Of a DNA stretch of 62,000 nt, positions 48,712 to 61,290 are shown piece by piece. The translations under genes were made by a program, and so were the position numbers. Source of the stretch: Glandiceps talaboti (lineage: Eukaryota; Hemichordata; Enteropneusta; Spengelidae); NCBI RefSeq assembly GCF_964340395.1, contig NC_135571.1, positions 1,600,611-1,662,610 of the forward strand. The letters run 5' to 3'. Position 1 is the stretch's first letter. The number at the start of each line of letters is the position of its first letter. A model generated the notes under the pieces. It made no database searches. It worked only from the letters and a program-made list of their open reading frames with translations, and was not told the DNA's origin.

Positions 48712-50196
48712 GCAACAAAAATAACTGCTTACTTCATGAGAGGAAATTATGCTTATAGATATGTATTGAAACATTGATGTCATCAAAATAAATGAATAGA
48801 AAGATTGGATATTTTGTCTACATAAGACTATGCATAAATCAATACCAGTCCCGTGGGCTACTGCATTTCCCTGCCACTTCCAATCTAGTCTCTGATTACA
48901 ACGTAAGTGCATACATTCTGCAGGTGAACCCACAACCTTTCTCCTGAAAGACCAACTTTAATAAAATCTATCGATTTTTGTAGTCAATTTCTAGGCGAAG
49001 AGTTGATTTTTAAGTACTAGCTCGCTTATCATACCGACAATATCACTCTATGCGCTATTGACAAATTCTCAAGTTTGGAGTAGCGTCTATGGTCTGATCG
49101 AATGTCTTTCAATTGTTCGTCGATGCAGTTGCCATGACGACCAGTAATGAAGTGATCATCCCTCCGGAGTTAAGTTTGGCGTGACCATGCATCCGGTTCA
49201 TTGAATATTTGAAATCAGTTATAGCAGTCGGCTGGTTTTTGTTTGTTAGATTATTTTTAATTGTCGACTTAGTAAAAAAATCTGTGTTAACCGTGTTATT
49301 CTTTTCAATGGAATTCGATTCAGGTTGATGCAGTTTTTTTTTTCAGAAAAATCGTGATCGGGGATGCTGCATGGTTTGAAACACGACGACGGAAAATAAC
49401 ATGATCGTTTTAACATCCACTGAAATGAAAATGCGAATGTAAAATTTTTGCTAAAATCAATATCATTTGTTATAATAATGATAATAATGATTTTGCTATT
49501 CGCATCTCCGTTATAGCTAAAATATTGTTATCACAACTCTCTGATTTATCTACGCGAGACGATGTTTCCATTTCTTATTCAAATACAGTAATCGTATTGA
49601 CTAAGTGTCGAACTATGCTGATGCAAACACATTTTAACCTTGATTAGTTGCCATGGTAACTTTATGACGTAATGACAGGTCGCAAGTTATTTATGGATAG
49701 TTTGCATTTAGTTCTTGGAGTTTAATTCACGTACTTAGCAACTTACCCTTCTTTCGATGTTGAAAATTAATTTTCTTGTCTTCTGTGAACCACTTTTAAC
49801 TTAGGTGAAAATAAATTACACAAAACCCCCAATTAAAATATTGAAGCATACCTTTGATATGTTGACATGGCAAATCTTACTTTTTTAGCTGTGAACACAG
49901 TGGAAAGCTTGATAATGGTTTCTTGGACATTATAGTACGAACCACCAGCAGAAATTATCCCCTCAAAAATACAACAACAAAACAAAACTATGCAAAACGT
50001 TATTAAGTATTAACTCTGGGTAGGTGTATTCCCTTTTAAGTTTGATGTACTACCAGTGTATGTGTTATCATGTGTACAGTCAAAACATTAGTATTAGATC
50101 TGAACGACACACAGCAAACCGTTTTGAGTATAGATAGATAGTTTTGGGCTAAAAAAGAATCTCGTGAAGATTATGTAAATCTGTGATCTACCTGAA
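48712..50196. other. Intergenic with a perfect X-box
   Basis: No ORF of interest. The perfect RFX-type palindrome GTTGCCATGGTAAC is listed separately. A related half-match (GTTGCCATGACGAC) lies near 49128. Confidence 0.5.
49647..49660. promoter_or_regulatory. Perfect RFX X-box motif
   Basis: GTTGCCATGGTAAC fits GTNRCCNNRGYAAC at every position and is a perfect palindrome. TGACGT-like ATGACGTAA follows 5 bp later, an X-box/CRE neighbour arrangement. The target gene is unknown. Confidence 0.45.
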
Positions 50197-51778
50197 CACA
50201 ATAGGTAGTGTGTTGATGGCACCTGATTAAAGATCTACAACAATACATCACGTGACTAGAAAAGAATCTTACTAACATTATTGCTACATTTTATCGTCTG
50301 GGTCGACAAAAATCTTACAAACAGTGCTACAGTCTATGTCCTGTTTTCACAGACGTCTTACTAATAAAATTGCTACATTCGTCACTGAGCTGGACAGTTT
50401 TTGACTAATATTCCTCATGTCATCGTCTGGTACGACAACACAATCTTAAAAAAATTGCTACAGTTTATCGTCTGGCTGAACAAAATTATAATTTTGTAAC
50501 ATAAATACAATTCTTCGCCTGTCTTAACAGAGGTCTTACTAAAGTTGCTACATTTTGTCCGGAAAAAGTATGTGTTGTTACAATGTGTATGATTTAGAGA
50601 CAATCTGCTAAGATGACACCTGACACAAAGAAATGTAGCGATGACAGTGAGATTTTTGTGAGACAACTGAGATGATGGGGAAAAACAGTGTTTTGTAAAT
50701 GTTGAGCCATACTATAAAACGTACCATTGTTTGTTAGATTTTTGTTTCAACGTTTTGTTTCAACTGACTTTTAGTGTGTCTTTGTGCTGGTATGAAACAT
50801 ACTTGCATATTTGTGAATGTCCAAAGACTACATTTTCAGTACACCTATTGTAGAATGTATAGCGTTGTGCTACATTGTCGGTGAACGTACATATTTTAGT
50901 TTATAACATTGGTTAGTTGTAGTTAAGCAAAACAATACTATTTCAACTGTTTGTGATATTGGTTGCATGTTTATTGTTAATAGAGTCACTTATAGACACA
51001 GCTAATATCCACAGGCAGACTACAGACCTTCCTACAATGAGAAACAAGTTCTGTTACAGGGTTGTAAATTTTGATAACTTTTCAGAGCTGTATTCACAGA
51101 CATGAAAACAGCCTGTTGGTACAGGCATGTATACGGTTGTGTAATGTCTGAATGCATACATTGTTGTGATTTTACGAATGAAACAGGAATGTACGCATCT
51201 ATGTTTTTCCAGAGATGTGTGTATAAGTGCTTTTACAGGTCTGTAAATTTGGTCATATTAGAATTGCTGTGTTTTCTTTGCGTTTGTACTGATCTTCACA
51301 CTGTACGAACGATTTAGCGAATATCAACTAACATTATAATGGCTGTTGACATTTATATAGTGTATTATTTTTAAATTTCTGTAGAGCCAGACGATAAAAT
51401 GTAGCAAAATGTCCATCTCGACGACATATCAGATAAGAGTGTTTGTTTTGTCATGCATGCTAGAAGACAATTTGTATCAATTTTCATAAGATTTTTATCA
51501 AGTCAGACAATAATTTGTAGCAATGTTGTAACATTTTTGTTGAGCCAGACAATAAAATGTACTAAGTTTAGGTAACATGTAGCAAAGTTACTAAGATTTT
51601 TGTCAAGCCAATTATAGAACGTAGCTCTATGTTAATGACATTTTTATCAAGCCAGTTGATAACATGTAGCAAAGTCAGCAAGATGTTTCTCGAGCCAGAC
51701 GATAAGTAAGGTTAGTATGAATTTTGTCGCGCTCTCGATGATAAAATGTTGCAAGGCTAGACACCTTCTCCTATTGTG
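50197..51778. mobile_element. Fold-back transposon-like element with array-type inverted arms
   Basis: The left arm (to about 50561) holds units of TTGCTACATTTTATCGTCTG followed by GACAAAAATCTTACTAA at about 50279, 50323, 50370, 50454 and 50545. The right arm (from about 51382) holds the reverse complement (CCAGACGATAAAATGTAGCA and AAGATTTTTGTCAAGCCAGA) at about 51387, 51503, 51545, 51606, 51651, 51694 and 51735. The outer ends match in inverted order (CACAATAGG at 50197, CCTATTGTG at 51770). The spacer of about 820 bp has only a 71-codon ORF (51102-51317) with no recognised domain. Arms of tandem repeats in inverse order are the hallmark of fold-back elements such as Drosophila FB and sea-urchin TU. 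Confidence 0.7.
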
Positions 51779-52140
51779 CGTTGTTTGCTTTTGGCCCGCG
51801 TATTGGGTTGAACCACTTAGCGATGACAAGTGTACAACAATATGACCAAATTATCTAGAAAGGCAGAAGTACAAAATGATGGCGGATTTCACACCTTGTA
51901 TGGCTTTGCCATGCGTGATTTATTAGGAAAGTCAAGGTCTTTACAACGACTGTAGAGGTTTAAAGTGTTGCTCACTCGGAAACCGAATTATTTCAGATAA
52001 ATTATGTGTTGACACTTTAATCGAAGGACTGTCAACTACAGTGTCAAACCAGATTTGATTATTAACGAAGTAAACCATTGTTTTCCTAATACAAAGCATA
52101 TGTCACATATAAACTTAATATCTAGTTTTAGAAAATAATT
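51779..52140. other. Intergenic, nothing recognised
   Basis: Unique-looking DNA between the fold-back element and the CT array. Confidence 0.5.
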
Positions 52141-52665
<525 letters not shown>

Positions 52666-52975
52666 ATATTGTATTATTAAATCCAAGAATCTTAGTAAAA
52701 TTAAAACTTTTGTCTCTTTTTTATTTTATGGAAAACAATACGAATCAATGTCGTCTGATACTACTCGTAAATACAGAACGTTACAATGATATGTTCACAG
52801 CAACTGTAATTGATAACGAGGCTCTCAAACAATACACAAAGCACGTTATGTTATCAGACGTGACACAAGCAGTTTTGGTCACGTTTCTTATGCGATAATG
52901 TGTGCAGCGTAGGTAGACACGTGACGTTGTGTAACACGTGCATACATTGCCTTCGTATTTCATACTGGCTCAAAC

Positions 52976-52976
<1 letters not shown>
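52666..52976. other. Intergenic, nothing recognised
   Basis: Short opposing ORFs at 52710-52963 have no recognisable features. Confidence 0.5.

Positions 52977-53050
<74 letters not shown>
52977..53050. repeat. (ACAG)n microsatellite
   Basis: About 18 ACAG units, the reverse complement of the TCTG arrays seen elsewhere. Confidence 0.98.
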
Positions 53051-53476
53051 TATCAATCGATACATTTTCACAGAAATAATACTAATCTTTGATTTTTAGT
53101 TTATCTTAAATGTATTTCGATGAATAGCAGGACGGATTTCTTTGACAAGTGGTCAGTGCTTGTGATTCGTAGATCTTTCTACACATACTTTGCTTTGGGG
53201 AGGGGGATTAACTTATACGGGAAATCGTTCTATTTTCAAGTACACAGGTATTCGTCGGGTAGTGAGCCAAGGATGATCTTCACCATGTCTTTTGTCAAAG
53301 AATTGTGAAACGTCAAGGATTAGATTAGTTGATAAGGTCTGTATTTCTTTGTAGTTTTACACTCCAAGCTATGCACCAAGTCGCCACATTTCGAACTACG
53401 GGATTTTGAAGTGACGGTGATAACGTAGGTCATTTGTGTGCGTTTACCCTTTTACTGTTGTACGGAAAATTATTGT

Positions 53477-53834
53477 AAGGCCTAATTTTAAAAATTGTAG
53501 TTCCGATCACGCTCAATTTTAGAACAGGTGGGATGGGGAGATTTTTTATTTTTTTAAAAATGTTTTTCATGTGTGAGTGTCTAGTTCAGGTAGTTATGTT
53601 TTCTGTTGTTTTCAAAAAGGTCTCTGTGTTATTGGTATCTTCCCAGCCATTACAGATTGGAAGAACAGTTTTATATTGTCTTTTTAAGTTGAAGTCAGTT
53701 CCCGCATTCACAATTTCTTGCGAAAACCGACTTTATTATTTTGTTCTCGAATTTATAAAAAAAAATAGTTTAGGGTCGGCAATGAAAAACTAGGTGGGGT
53801 CAGGTAACCGGAACCAAACAATTCTAACAGGGTT
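53477..53834 (-). mobile_element. MITE-like family A, full copy 3 (reverse)
   Basis: Reverse-oriented relative to the 2.6- and 47-kb copies: AAGGCCTAA start, GTTCCGATCACGCTCAATTT, GTCTAGTTCAGGTAGTTATG, AGAACAGTTTTATAT, TTTAGGGTCGGC, and GGTAACCGGAACCAAACAAT near the end. The 86-codon ORF at 53533-53793 lies wholly in the repeat and shares its FMCECLV peptide with the mirror ORF at 2752-2934 only because of that. Confidence 0.8.
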
Positions 53835-53932
53835 TCACATAAACAAATGTAATAATGACGATCATGATTATAAGAAGTTCTTTCTGCAGTCTTCTAAACA
53901 ATACAACATCCTTATACAATCATGTATCATTC

Positions 53933-53934
<2 letters not shown>

Positions 53935-53981
<47 letters not shown>

Positions 53982-53993
53982 CGTCGTCGTCGT
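53935..53993. repeat. (TTG)n-(TCG)n trinucleotide microsatellite
   Basis: About fifteen TTG units change cleanly to four TCG units. The Val run in the ORF at 53794-54057 comes from this. Confidence 0.97.
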
Positions 53994-55353
53994 CTTCATA
54001 TTTCTACTAATATTTACCATAATTCATCACGTGTTTATAAACATACTTGAATATTGATGTATAATATTGTTTTACATAAAGGAGTTGACAACCAAGAGAT
54101 GCAATCCCAAACATTGTCAAAAATTTTCCCCATTTTGAGACAATCATATCAAAACCAATTCCTTGCACGAAATATTTCAGTTGCGTAGCAGTAAGACTAG
54201 ACAAGTATTTAGTGGCGGAATTCTAACATATGAATATATTCGGTTGGTAAATTAATTGTGGGGTAAAAACCACTGTAATCTGAAAAGCATAGTCGAATTC
54301 TATACTTGCAGACATTGGGTACTGAAAAGGGATCGTGGGAAGAAACTGTGATGTCTAATTATGGATTCAAATCTTTTAAAGATGAGGTCTTTACAGTGTT
54401 TCTATTAACTTGGGTGTTGAAAGTGGATTGATGGTAATTGTAAACACTAAGAGGGCTGTTTGGAGTAGTTGTGAACGAGTGATGATTTGTGGCGCGAATA
54501 CTTGATAGCGTCAGACAAAACCGTGTGATTAAATACGTAAGTACTGGGTACACACACGTACAGTGTTATTATGTCGTCGCCTACTTTTACCCGCCATTAC
54601 TTTAAGAAGCGATAAAACTAAAAAAAATATATTACCTTTTTCTCGCTTCGTTGTAGTTTTCTGTTGAATAACGTATTGATTTTAGATTCAAACGATTCCT
54701 TTGACCACATATTTAACTATATTTCTACGTTGATACATGGATGTCGTTTGAAATGCAATGTATTGGCCCAGAACAAGGGCGACGCAATTCCTTGTGTTGG
54801 AGTTTGCGTCTCAATTGTTATTGGCTTACAAATTATACTTCTCCGCTAAAAGCGCAAAGTTTTGTCGGACAATTACCTTTTTTTCGTGTGATACCTCAAA
54901 TTGGTGTAACTCCCTACTCAACTATGGTGCTTAACATGTCATTTTAACCATTATTGTGTTATAAGCAGTCGTTTTAAAGTTAAGACGCATGGTATTTATA
55001 CCCAGCTATGGTTTGTTATTGTACACACTGAGGCCAGTGTTTTCACTGCGCAGTTAATGTAACAGTACAATTTAGTCGAATAGTGAAGTCGGCTCGAGTT
55101 GTTGACACTAGTCGCTATACTAAAGCGGTGCTTTGTTTGCCCTGTATACCATTTCAAGTTCGCCTTGTATATCAGCCGGATCGATTAACCGATCAAGCTC
55201 TGCGCACTCGTTGGTCGTTGTTATTGGAATGGTGAAAAGACCTAGCCGCAGTGTCATTTACCCATTCATTAACACCGTTATTATGATACAGCGTTCAAGC
55301 CAATACTATAGTAGTATTGATGTATTTAAACTGTTTGACGCAATCGTTTTGAC

Positions 55354-55354
<1 letters not shown>
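53994..55354. other. Intergenic, nothing recognised
   Basis: Opposing short ORFs (54007-54204, 54359-54553, 54664-54947) have no recognisable domain. 55080-55300 is somewhat GC-richer and leads into the AC repeat. Confidence 0.45.

Positions 55355-55421
<67 letters not shown>
55355..55421. repeat. (AC)n microsatellite
   Basis: About 33 AC units. The Thr-His run in the 146-codon ORF at 55133-55573 comes from it, and that ORF is not otherwise supported. Confidence 0.98.
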
Positions 55422-55422
<1 letters not shown>

Positions 55423-56535
55423 CCATACACCTACCCCTACACCAACAACGAAGCGTGGTACTGTTTCAATCGAATTTGGTGAGCGCGACTTTCATTCTTC
55501 TACATGTCTTCAAGTTCTAAACGTGGCGTGGTTTCACCCAAACTTTGTGAACAAAATTTCCTTTCCTAAATAAATTCATCAAATTCGTTTTAGTTTTTTT
55601 AAATTTCAATTCAGTAAAAGATGTCGCCACAATTTTACTTGGATTAGAGGTCTGCTGTCGTTCGCTTGACGGAGAAATTCGTGTCGTTAATAAAGTTTTT
55701 GTCTCCTCCCTCACCCTCAAATTGTTGCTACGACACGACTTTCGACCATGACTGAGAAATGGAAAGTATGCATGCCATGTGTACTCTCATCTCAGACAAC
55801 CGAAACAATGTCTTAGATGTACTCGATGTAGTACGTGCACCGTCCTTTAGAATATTTGACCAGTCACAATTTTTGAATAAAGTGAGAACATTTTAGAGAT
55901 AAAACTTAAAGTGAAGGTACTCGCGATTCGTACAGAATGGCTATCTTTAAGAATTACCTTACATATTTAAGCTCTCCATGCAATGAGACAATTTTCCTCC
56001 TAGCGTCCTAGCGGCATGATCAGCGCTTCTAGATATGTCGTAAGAAAATACGACATCAAAAGATAATATCACATTTTCTTTCTCTGTTTTGCTGTCCATT
56101 TGAATAAAACAATTAGCCATACATTTCTAATTGTATGCAAATGAGTTTTCGTGGATAGTGTTACATGCATTGAATCGATCCAACCCAAAATTGGAATCTC
56201 AAGTAATGTACCTCTTACGGGGGAAAGTGCTTTTGAGACAGCTTGAATGATAGGCCCCGCGAGCCAGGTCTGAACAACGCCGTTTGACGCTAAACGTATG
56301 CTACACTCGTAATCACATGGATGAAATACTAATATTTAATCACGTTGATAAAGGAGCTATTGTACTCGGCGAGCTATCCCCCAAGGTCGACACAATCACA
56401 GAAAAAATCTTTCGGCGGGTACATCGTTTTAAATATTTCATTTGGACCAATCATCAGCGAGGTTTCAAAACAAAGTGGGAGTTTCGGCGCGAAGCTTCTG
56501 ACGGCAGAAATAAAATTGCAACATTAAGGGACAGG
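55422..56535. other. Intergenic, nothing firmly coding
   Basis: ORFs at 56284-56550 and 56345-56527 overlap in different frames just upstream of the promoter candidate. Neither has a recognisable motif. Confidence 0.4.
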
Positions 56536-56600
56536 TCACGTGATAACTGAGCTGTCAATGCGCGGATCAAATTCGTCACGCTTCGGCTGAATATAAGTAG
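56536..56600 (+). promoter_or_regulatory. Candidate TATA promoter
   Basis: A palindromic E-box TCACGTGA (56536-56543) is followed about 50 bp later by ATATAAGTAG (56591-56600), a good TATA box. Transcription would start near 56622. Confidence 0.35.
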
Positions 56601-56619
56601 CCAGGTTGAAAACTGTGTA

Positions 56620-56726
56620 TCACTTTTAACAAGTAACACAACACAGGTAACCGACGAAAGTGGATTGTCTCGTAATAAGTTGAGCGTTCGGTCACAGAGA
56701 CATTACACTGGCGGACATCTAACCAG
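56620..56726 (+). other. Putative non-coding first exon
   Basis: From the predicted start about 30 bp after the TATA box to the consensus donor ACCAG|GTGAGT at 56726/56727. It has no ATG-initiated frame of note, so it would be 5'UTR. A second, weaker donor (ACACAG|GTAACC) is at 56646. The rest of the gene would lie to the right, possibly beyond the window. Confidence 0.3.
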
Positions 56727-57434
56727 GTGAGTTTGTGATACGTTTATTAGCTAACTATTTCTTAACTCTGTGATCGCCTGATTGATTACTTTGGTAGAAT
56801 TCCCATAACTTGTTATTCTAGTAGGATATGCGAACTGTTGTCTAGATCACTTAAAAAGTTGTAGGTACAATGTAGTTGTTGCGGATTTAGTGTCTGTATA
56901 CTGCGTAGCACAACTATTGATGCGTGTACACAGTATATCGAACCTACACCAGAAAGTGCGCAGGGAGGGAGGGGGAGACTTTTGATTTGCCAAGCTAATC
57001 ACGCTATTTTAAGTTAGGTTTGGGAAGATTACACCTTTTAATTTAAACCCAATAACCAAACAGTCTGTCACAAGAACATAAAGACAAAGTTACTCGTTAA
57101 ATTCATGCAATCTAAACTTTTAAAAGTTCATTTGATTTCTTTAGATGTGGACACTTGCTTCTGTTAATTTGAAAAAACATTTTCATACCCACCCCCCCTA
57201 CATTATACATTTCAAACCCCTCCCCTGACTTTGTACGTTTCAAAATGTCCGAATCTATAGATCTGGAAATACACCCGGTGAAGGATTTCACTTATGTTTT
57301 GTATTGAATGATTGTTTTGAAATCTGCTCGGTTTTTTTTTCTGTGAATGTGAAATTATTTGGTGTTTGCTGACCCCCGATGCTTGTGTATCAACCCATTA
57401 TACATACAATATTTAGATATGAAAGAAATTTATG

Positions 57435-57606
57435 AAAAAAATTGTGTGGTTCCGATTACGCTCAATTTTGGAATAGGTGGTTAGGTAGATTTATTGTATG
57501 TTAATGTTTTGTTTTGCATGTATGATGTGAGTGTCTAGTTCAGGTAGTTATGTTTTCCGTTGTTTTCCAAATAGTCTGTATTATTGGTTTCTTCCCAATC
57601 TTCTTG
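57435..57606 (-). mobile_element. MITE-like family A, truncated copy 4 (reverse)
   Basis: AAATTGTGTGGTTCCGATTA, then CGCTCAATTTTGGAATAGGT, GTGTCTAGTTCAGGTAGTTA, TGTTTTCCGTTGTTTTCC and ATTGGTTTCTTCCCA match half of the full copies. The other half is missing. Confidence 0.75.
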
Positions 57607-58359
57607 TGATTGATTCTCTTTACCGCGCAAATGCCTCGCCTTTTTATTTACCATAAAATTTCGGTTAGTGAAATAATTTATTTAATTCAAAGTTACGGAA
57701 AAACGCGATTTTTGTTAATTTTATCGCGGAATGGTGTTAGGTTTTTATTTGGTACAAAATTATTATCATTTTAGGGATGACGGGGAGTTCCACATCGAAC
57801 TACGATAGCCATAAATTATGTTTTCATCGGTTAAGTGTACCACGTAAAGTACTGTCCGATGCTTGTTTTCATGTTACGTTTCACGAAAACATCGTAAAAT
57901 TGCACAATTGTATGATCCCGCGAATAGAACGTGTTCTCAACTATACTAATTTTATAACATGAAATATTAATGTTTAAAGTGTATTGACAACATTTCAGTT
58001 GTCTATCATAAATTTTAGTCATCATATTCCACTTTGGTCTTCAAATTTTTTTAATTATTAAATCAAAATAAATTCCGCATTTTATTAAAATATTTCTGCA
58101 AATGTTTCCTTGAGAGAATATAAATCGAGTCATCCCCTCAAAATCTTCCTTTTCAATCTTCAAAAAAGTGTAATCAACTTGGTCAAAAGAAAGCGTTATT
58201 TTTTGTCAAAGTGTTTCACTTCAATAATGCAAACAATTCTTTTGAAGAATTGGACGATAGTTTCATTAATAGAACCGTCTATCTTGAACACATTTAGATT
58301 TGATTTCAAATTTTGACACATCTCTGCCGTATTTTTTACCACAATCGTACAGACGACCA
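57607..58359. other. Intergenic, nothing recognised
   Basis: AT-rich. Short ORFs at 57777-58316 lack features. Confidence 0.5.
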
Positions 58360-58622
58360 TAACCGAGTGTCGTCAAAATGACGAAATATCGTCAAAATCA
58401 GTAAATATCCTTAAAATACCTAAACAGCATAAATCCTTATAAAAAGTCGTCAAAGTGAAATCGCCAAAAATATTCCAAATTAAGTAAATGTCGTCAAAAT
58501 AATTCAATATCGTCAAAATAATAAAATATTGTCACAACATAACTAAAGATTAAAATAGCTAAATATTGCCAAAGTAACTAAATATAGTCAAAATAATAAA
58601 GTGTCGTCAAAATTGTACTTTA
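58360..58622. repeat. Degenerate short tandem array with TCGTCAAAAT cores
   Basis: TCGTCAAAATGACGAAATA, TCGTCAAAATCAGTAAATA, TCGTCAAAATAATTCAATA and similar units of about 16-20 bp recur a dozen times with decay, forming the purest version of the GTCGTCAAAA word in the window. Confidence 0.75.
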
Positions 58623-60899
58623 GAAGTAATCAAATGCATGCAGATTTGCATAATAACGAAAAGAATGTTCTTGAATTTTCTTTCACTAAATTTGTAGTTT
58701 CATGTTAGTAGAATCTGAATACTAATAGGACACAACACTAATTTTATGTCATCGAATAATAATGATGATTTTTTTTAATTTCTGTAGTTTTCGACATTTT
58801 TTACGCAAAGTGCACGTGACTGACGTGTTCTTTCCGATGTTACTGTCATCTTGCAAAATTCAACGCCTTCTGCACCATATAAGTGAGCCCAAAATATAGA
58901 GTAGCCAAATCTACCCTTTTTCTTATTTTTTGTAAGCGTGTCACGTTTTAAACAGAAATTCTGACGTCATGTCGTTCAGAAGGAAATTTTCTTTGATTTC
59001 AAGCTAAAATAAAGTTGAGATGTACAGAAACATTATTGAAAACAAAATTTTTGGTTAAAATAAATTTGATAAGTGTCGTGTACATAGGAGTGTAACAATT
59101 TACAATATAATAGTACATGCAAACGAAAAACTGAGTAGACGATACTGTTGATGTGTCACTGTTTACGAACGCTAGAAACTGAATTATTTTGATATGTAAA
59201 GAAATTACGAATGAGATGTGAATATTTCTCACCAGTAAGAGTAATAATTATGACTATTACAACAGCTAACGAGTCTCGCTACATCTTAGACTCGTGAATG
59301 GACGAAACGTAACGCACAGTACTAAATTATGACGGACAAAATCAAGCTGAGAAGGGAGCGTCCACATGATAGAATGGATTTACACTTGTTTCAAGTTCGA
59401 AGAAACCCAGAGCATGGATAATTTGAGACCTACGTTGAATTGAACGACACTGATTCCATGCTCCGATATCCACTCTTTCTAATTTTAACGGGTTGTTGAC
59501 AAGCGACTATTCAGGCGTTAAGATTACCGCTTTTGTTGAAATTGAATTACTTTTACGCCGGTTAATTTTCGGAAACGGTACTTCACAAAGTCTGTGTACA
59601 TTGTATTATGAGTTGGTAACGCCCTGTTTGTAAAGTATATACATCGTGTTGTTTCTGCTAATATTAAGTCAATGCAAGTATCATACTGACTTTCAAGCCC
59701 GTGCACAATTCAGGCATTATACCGAGTCTAAAAGTTTGATAACAATCAAGAAGTTAATTCCCTGAACAACGAATGTATGACAGCCATTTTGCACTCTATT
59801 CGTTTTCCAGTCTTGGACCTTGAACATCGAACCCGTCCTTTGGTTTCCTATTTTAACGCAAACCATTTTCCGTTCAATTTTTTTTTCAAATATGTCGAAA
59901 ATTGTTTCCTCAGCTTTCTGCGACGATCGGGCATTAAAATGATACAATAAATTTAATAAATATAGAGAATAAGATTTTTCAGTTTTAGACTTTAAAAAAT
60001 TCAAATCTACAGAATAATCGTCGTACTGTTATAGTTATACCCAAAGACTCCAGGAGACCGGATAAGCTGTCTTCGAGGGAACCGACATTTTACGCATTTA
60101 TTCGCACACAATGTCAAACCCACGCTAAATCTCAAATAGATTAACATTTCTCAAAAAATAATCTTTTTTCTTAAGTTTTTTTATCAAAAAAGTTGAAATA
60201 ATTTGCAAGTAACGTGTACCTTGTTTTTCGAATCGCCTGCCGTAAAATTGTGGTTATTTTAGGAGAACGTAACAAATATCGAAGTCAGAAACTAAGGTTG
60301 TATAATTCGGCTAGAAATTGCGCCATCCTTATAAATTCTAGCTTCTGTACGAAACGAAAAACCAACCTGTGTTTATTTCTTCCTTCAAGTATAACAACAT
60401 ATTGGCTGCTTATATTTCAACTCGGCTTTGAATTGCGATTGACAGCGACAATTACAAAATTCCCTATTGAATTCTTACCTCGACTTTTTTTTCCTATATC
60501 GTAGTGTGAAATACATGTTATTTGCGGTTACGAGTTAATTCGTAAATTCTTGTTCAAATATTGGGGCACAATAGACCCCATATAAGGTCGTGGCATGGTA
60601 TAATCGTTATATTACTTATTTGGTTATTGAGAGACTAAACACTGCCTACACCTGCATCATGTACCCGTTTTTCTGTTTTCATATGCAATGATTTTTCCAT
60701 TCTGATGTTTCGATTTTTTCTTTAGGATTATTGAGTAAAGAATGATAAAATTACTTTGTATTTTTTGTGTTCGTTTATGAATGTATCAGGAAGTATATTG
60801 GGTTCATATTTCACGACTTATTTGTATATATTTATTTTTTATATATATTTAACGTTATGATTAGAGCATTTTTACTTGTATAAGATAAAACTTGAAATG
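58623..60899. other. Intergenic, about 2.3 kb, no gene
   Basis: TGACGTCA lies at 58962-58969. The ORFs at 58999-59232, 59717-60004 and 60214-60504 (95-96 codons at most) have no recognisable domain, signal or splice support. Confidence 0.45.
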
Positions 60900-61290
60900 G
60901 AGTAGTTCCGATAATCCGACACCCCCACCCCACCCCTAGTTTAAGCCGCCGACTCTGAACCCTTCGTTTACAATAAAAAAAAAAGAGAAGTAAAATGGAG
61001 AGAATTTACTTTTATCGCCGTGTAAATTTTCTTGCCAAAATATCTTAAGTACGGTCATTTTTAAAACCAAATTCCCAAGTAACCAGGTCTTTTAAGACTG
61101 TAAGTTGAATGTATTTATACTATATATATGTTTTTATGTTCATTTACTTACATCTCATCAAACTATCATAGAAGTATTATGACTAACGAGTATCTTGTCT
61201 TTGGGTTGAAGCAATATCTCAATAAAAATAATAAAATAAAATTTCGACCTACCTACCCTGTTCTCTGAATTCGTGTAATCGGAAACAAAG
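60900..61290 (+). mobile_element. MITE-like family A, diverged copy 5
   Basis: AGTAGTTCCGATAATCCGAC, CCACCCCTAGTTTAAG, CCGACTCTGAACCCTT and, at the right end, CGACCTACCTACCCTGTTCT and TGTAATCGGAAACAAAG follow the outline of the 2.6-kb copy with an altered middle. Confidence 0.6.

Noticed and set aside
53794-54057. 87-codon ORF with a poly-Val run
   Set aside because: The run is a (TTG)n microsatellite in frame. The flanks have no recognisable features.
55133-55573. 146-codon ORF with a Thr-His run
   Set aside because: The length depends on the (AC)n tract. No domain or splice context.
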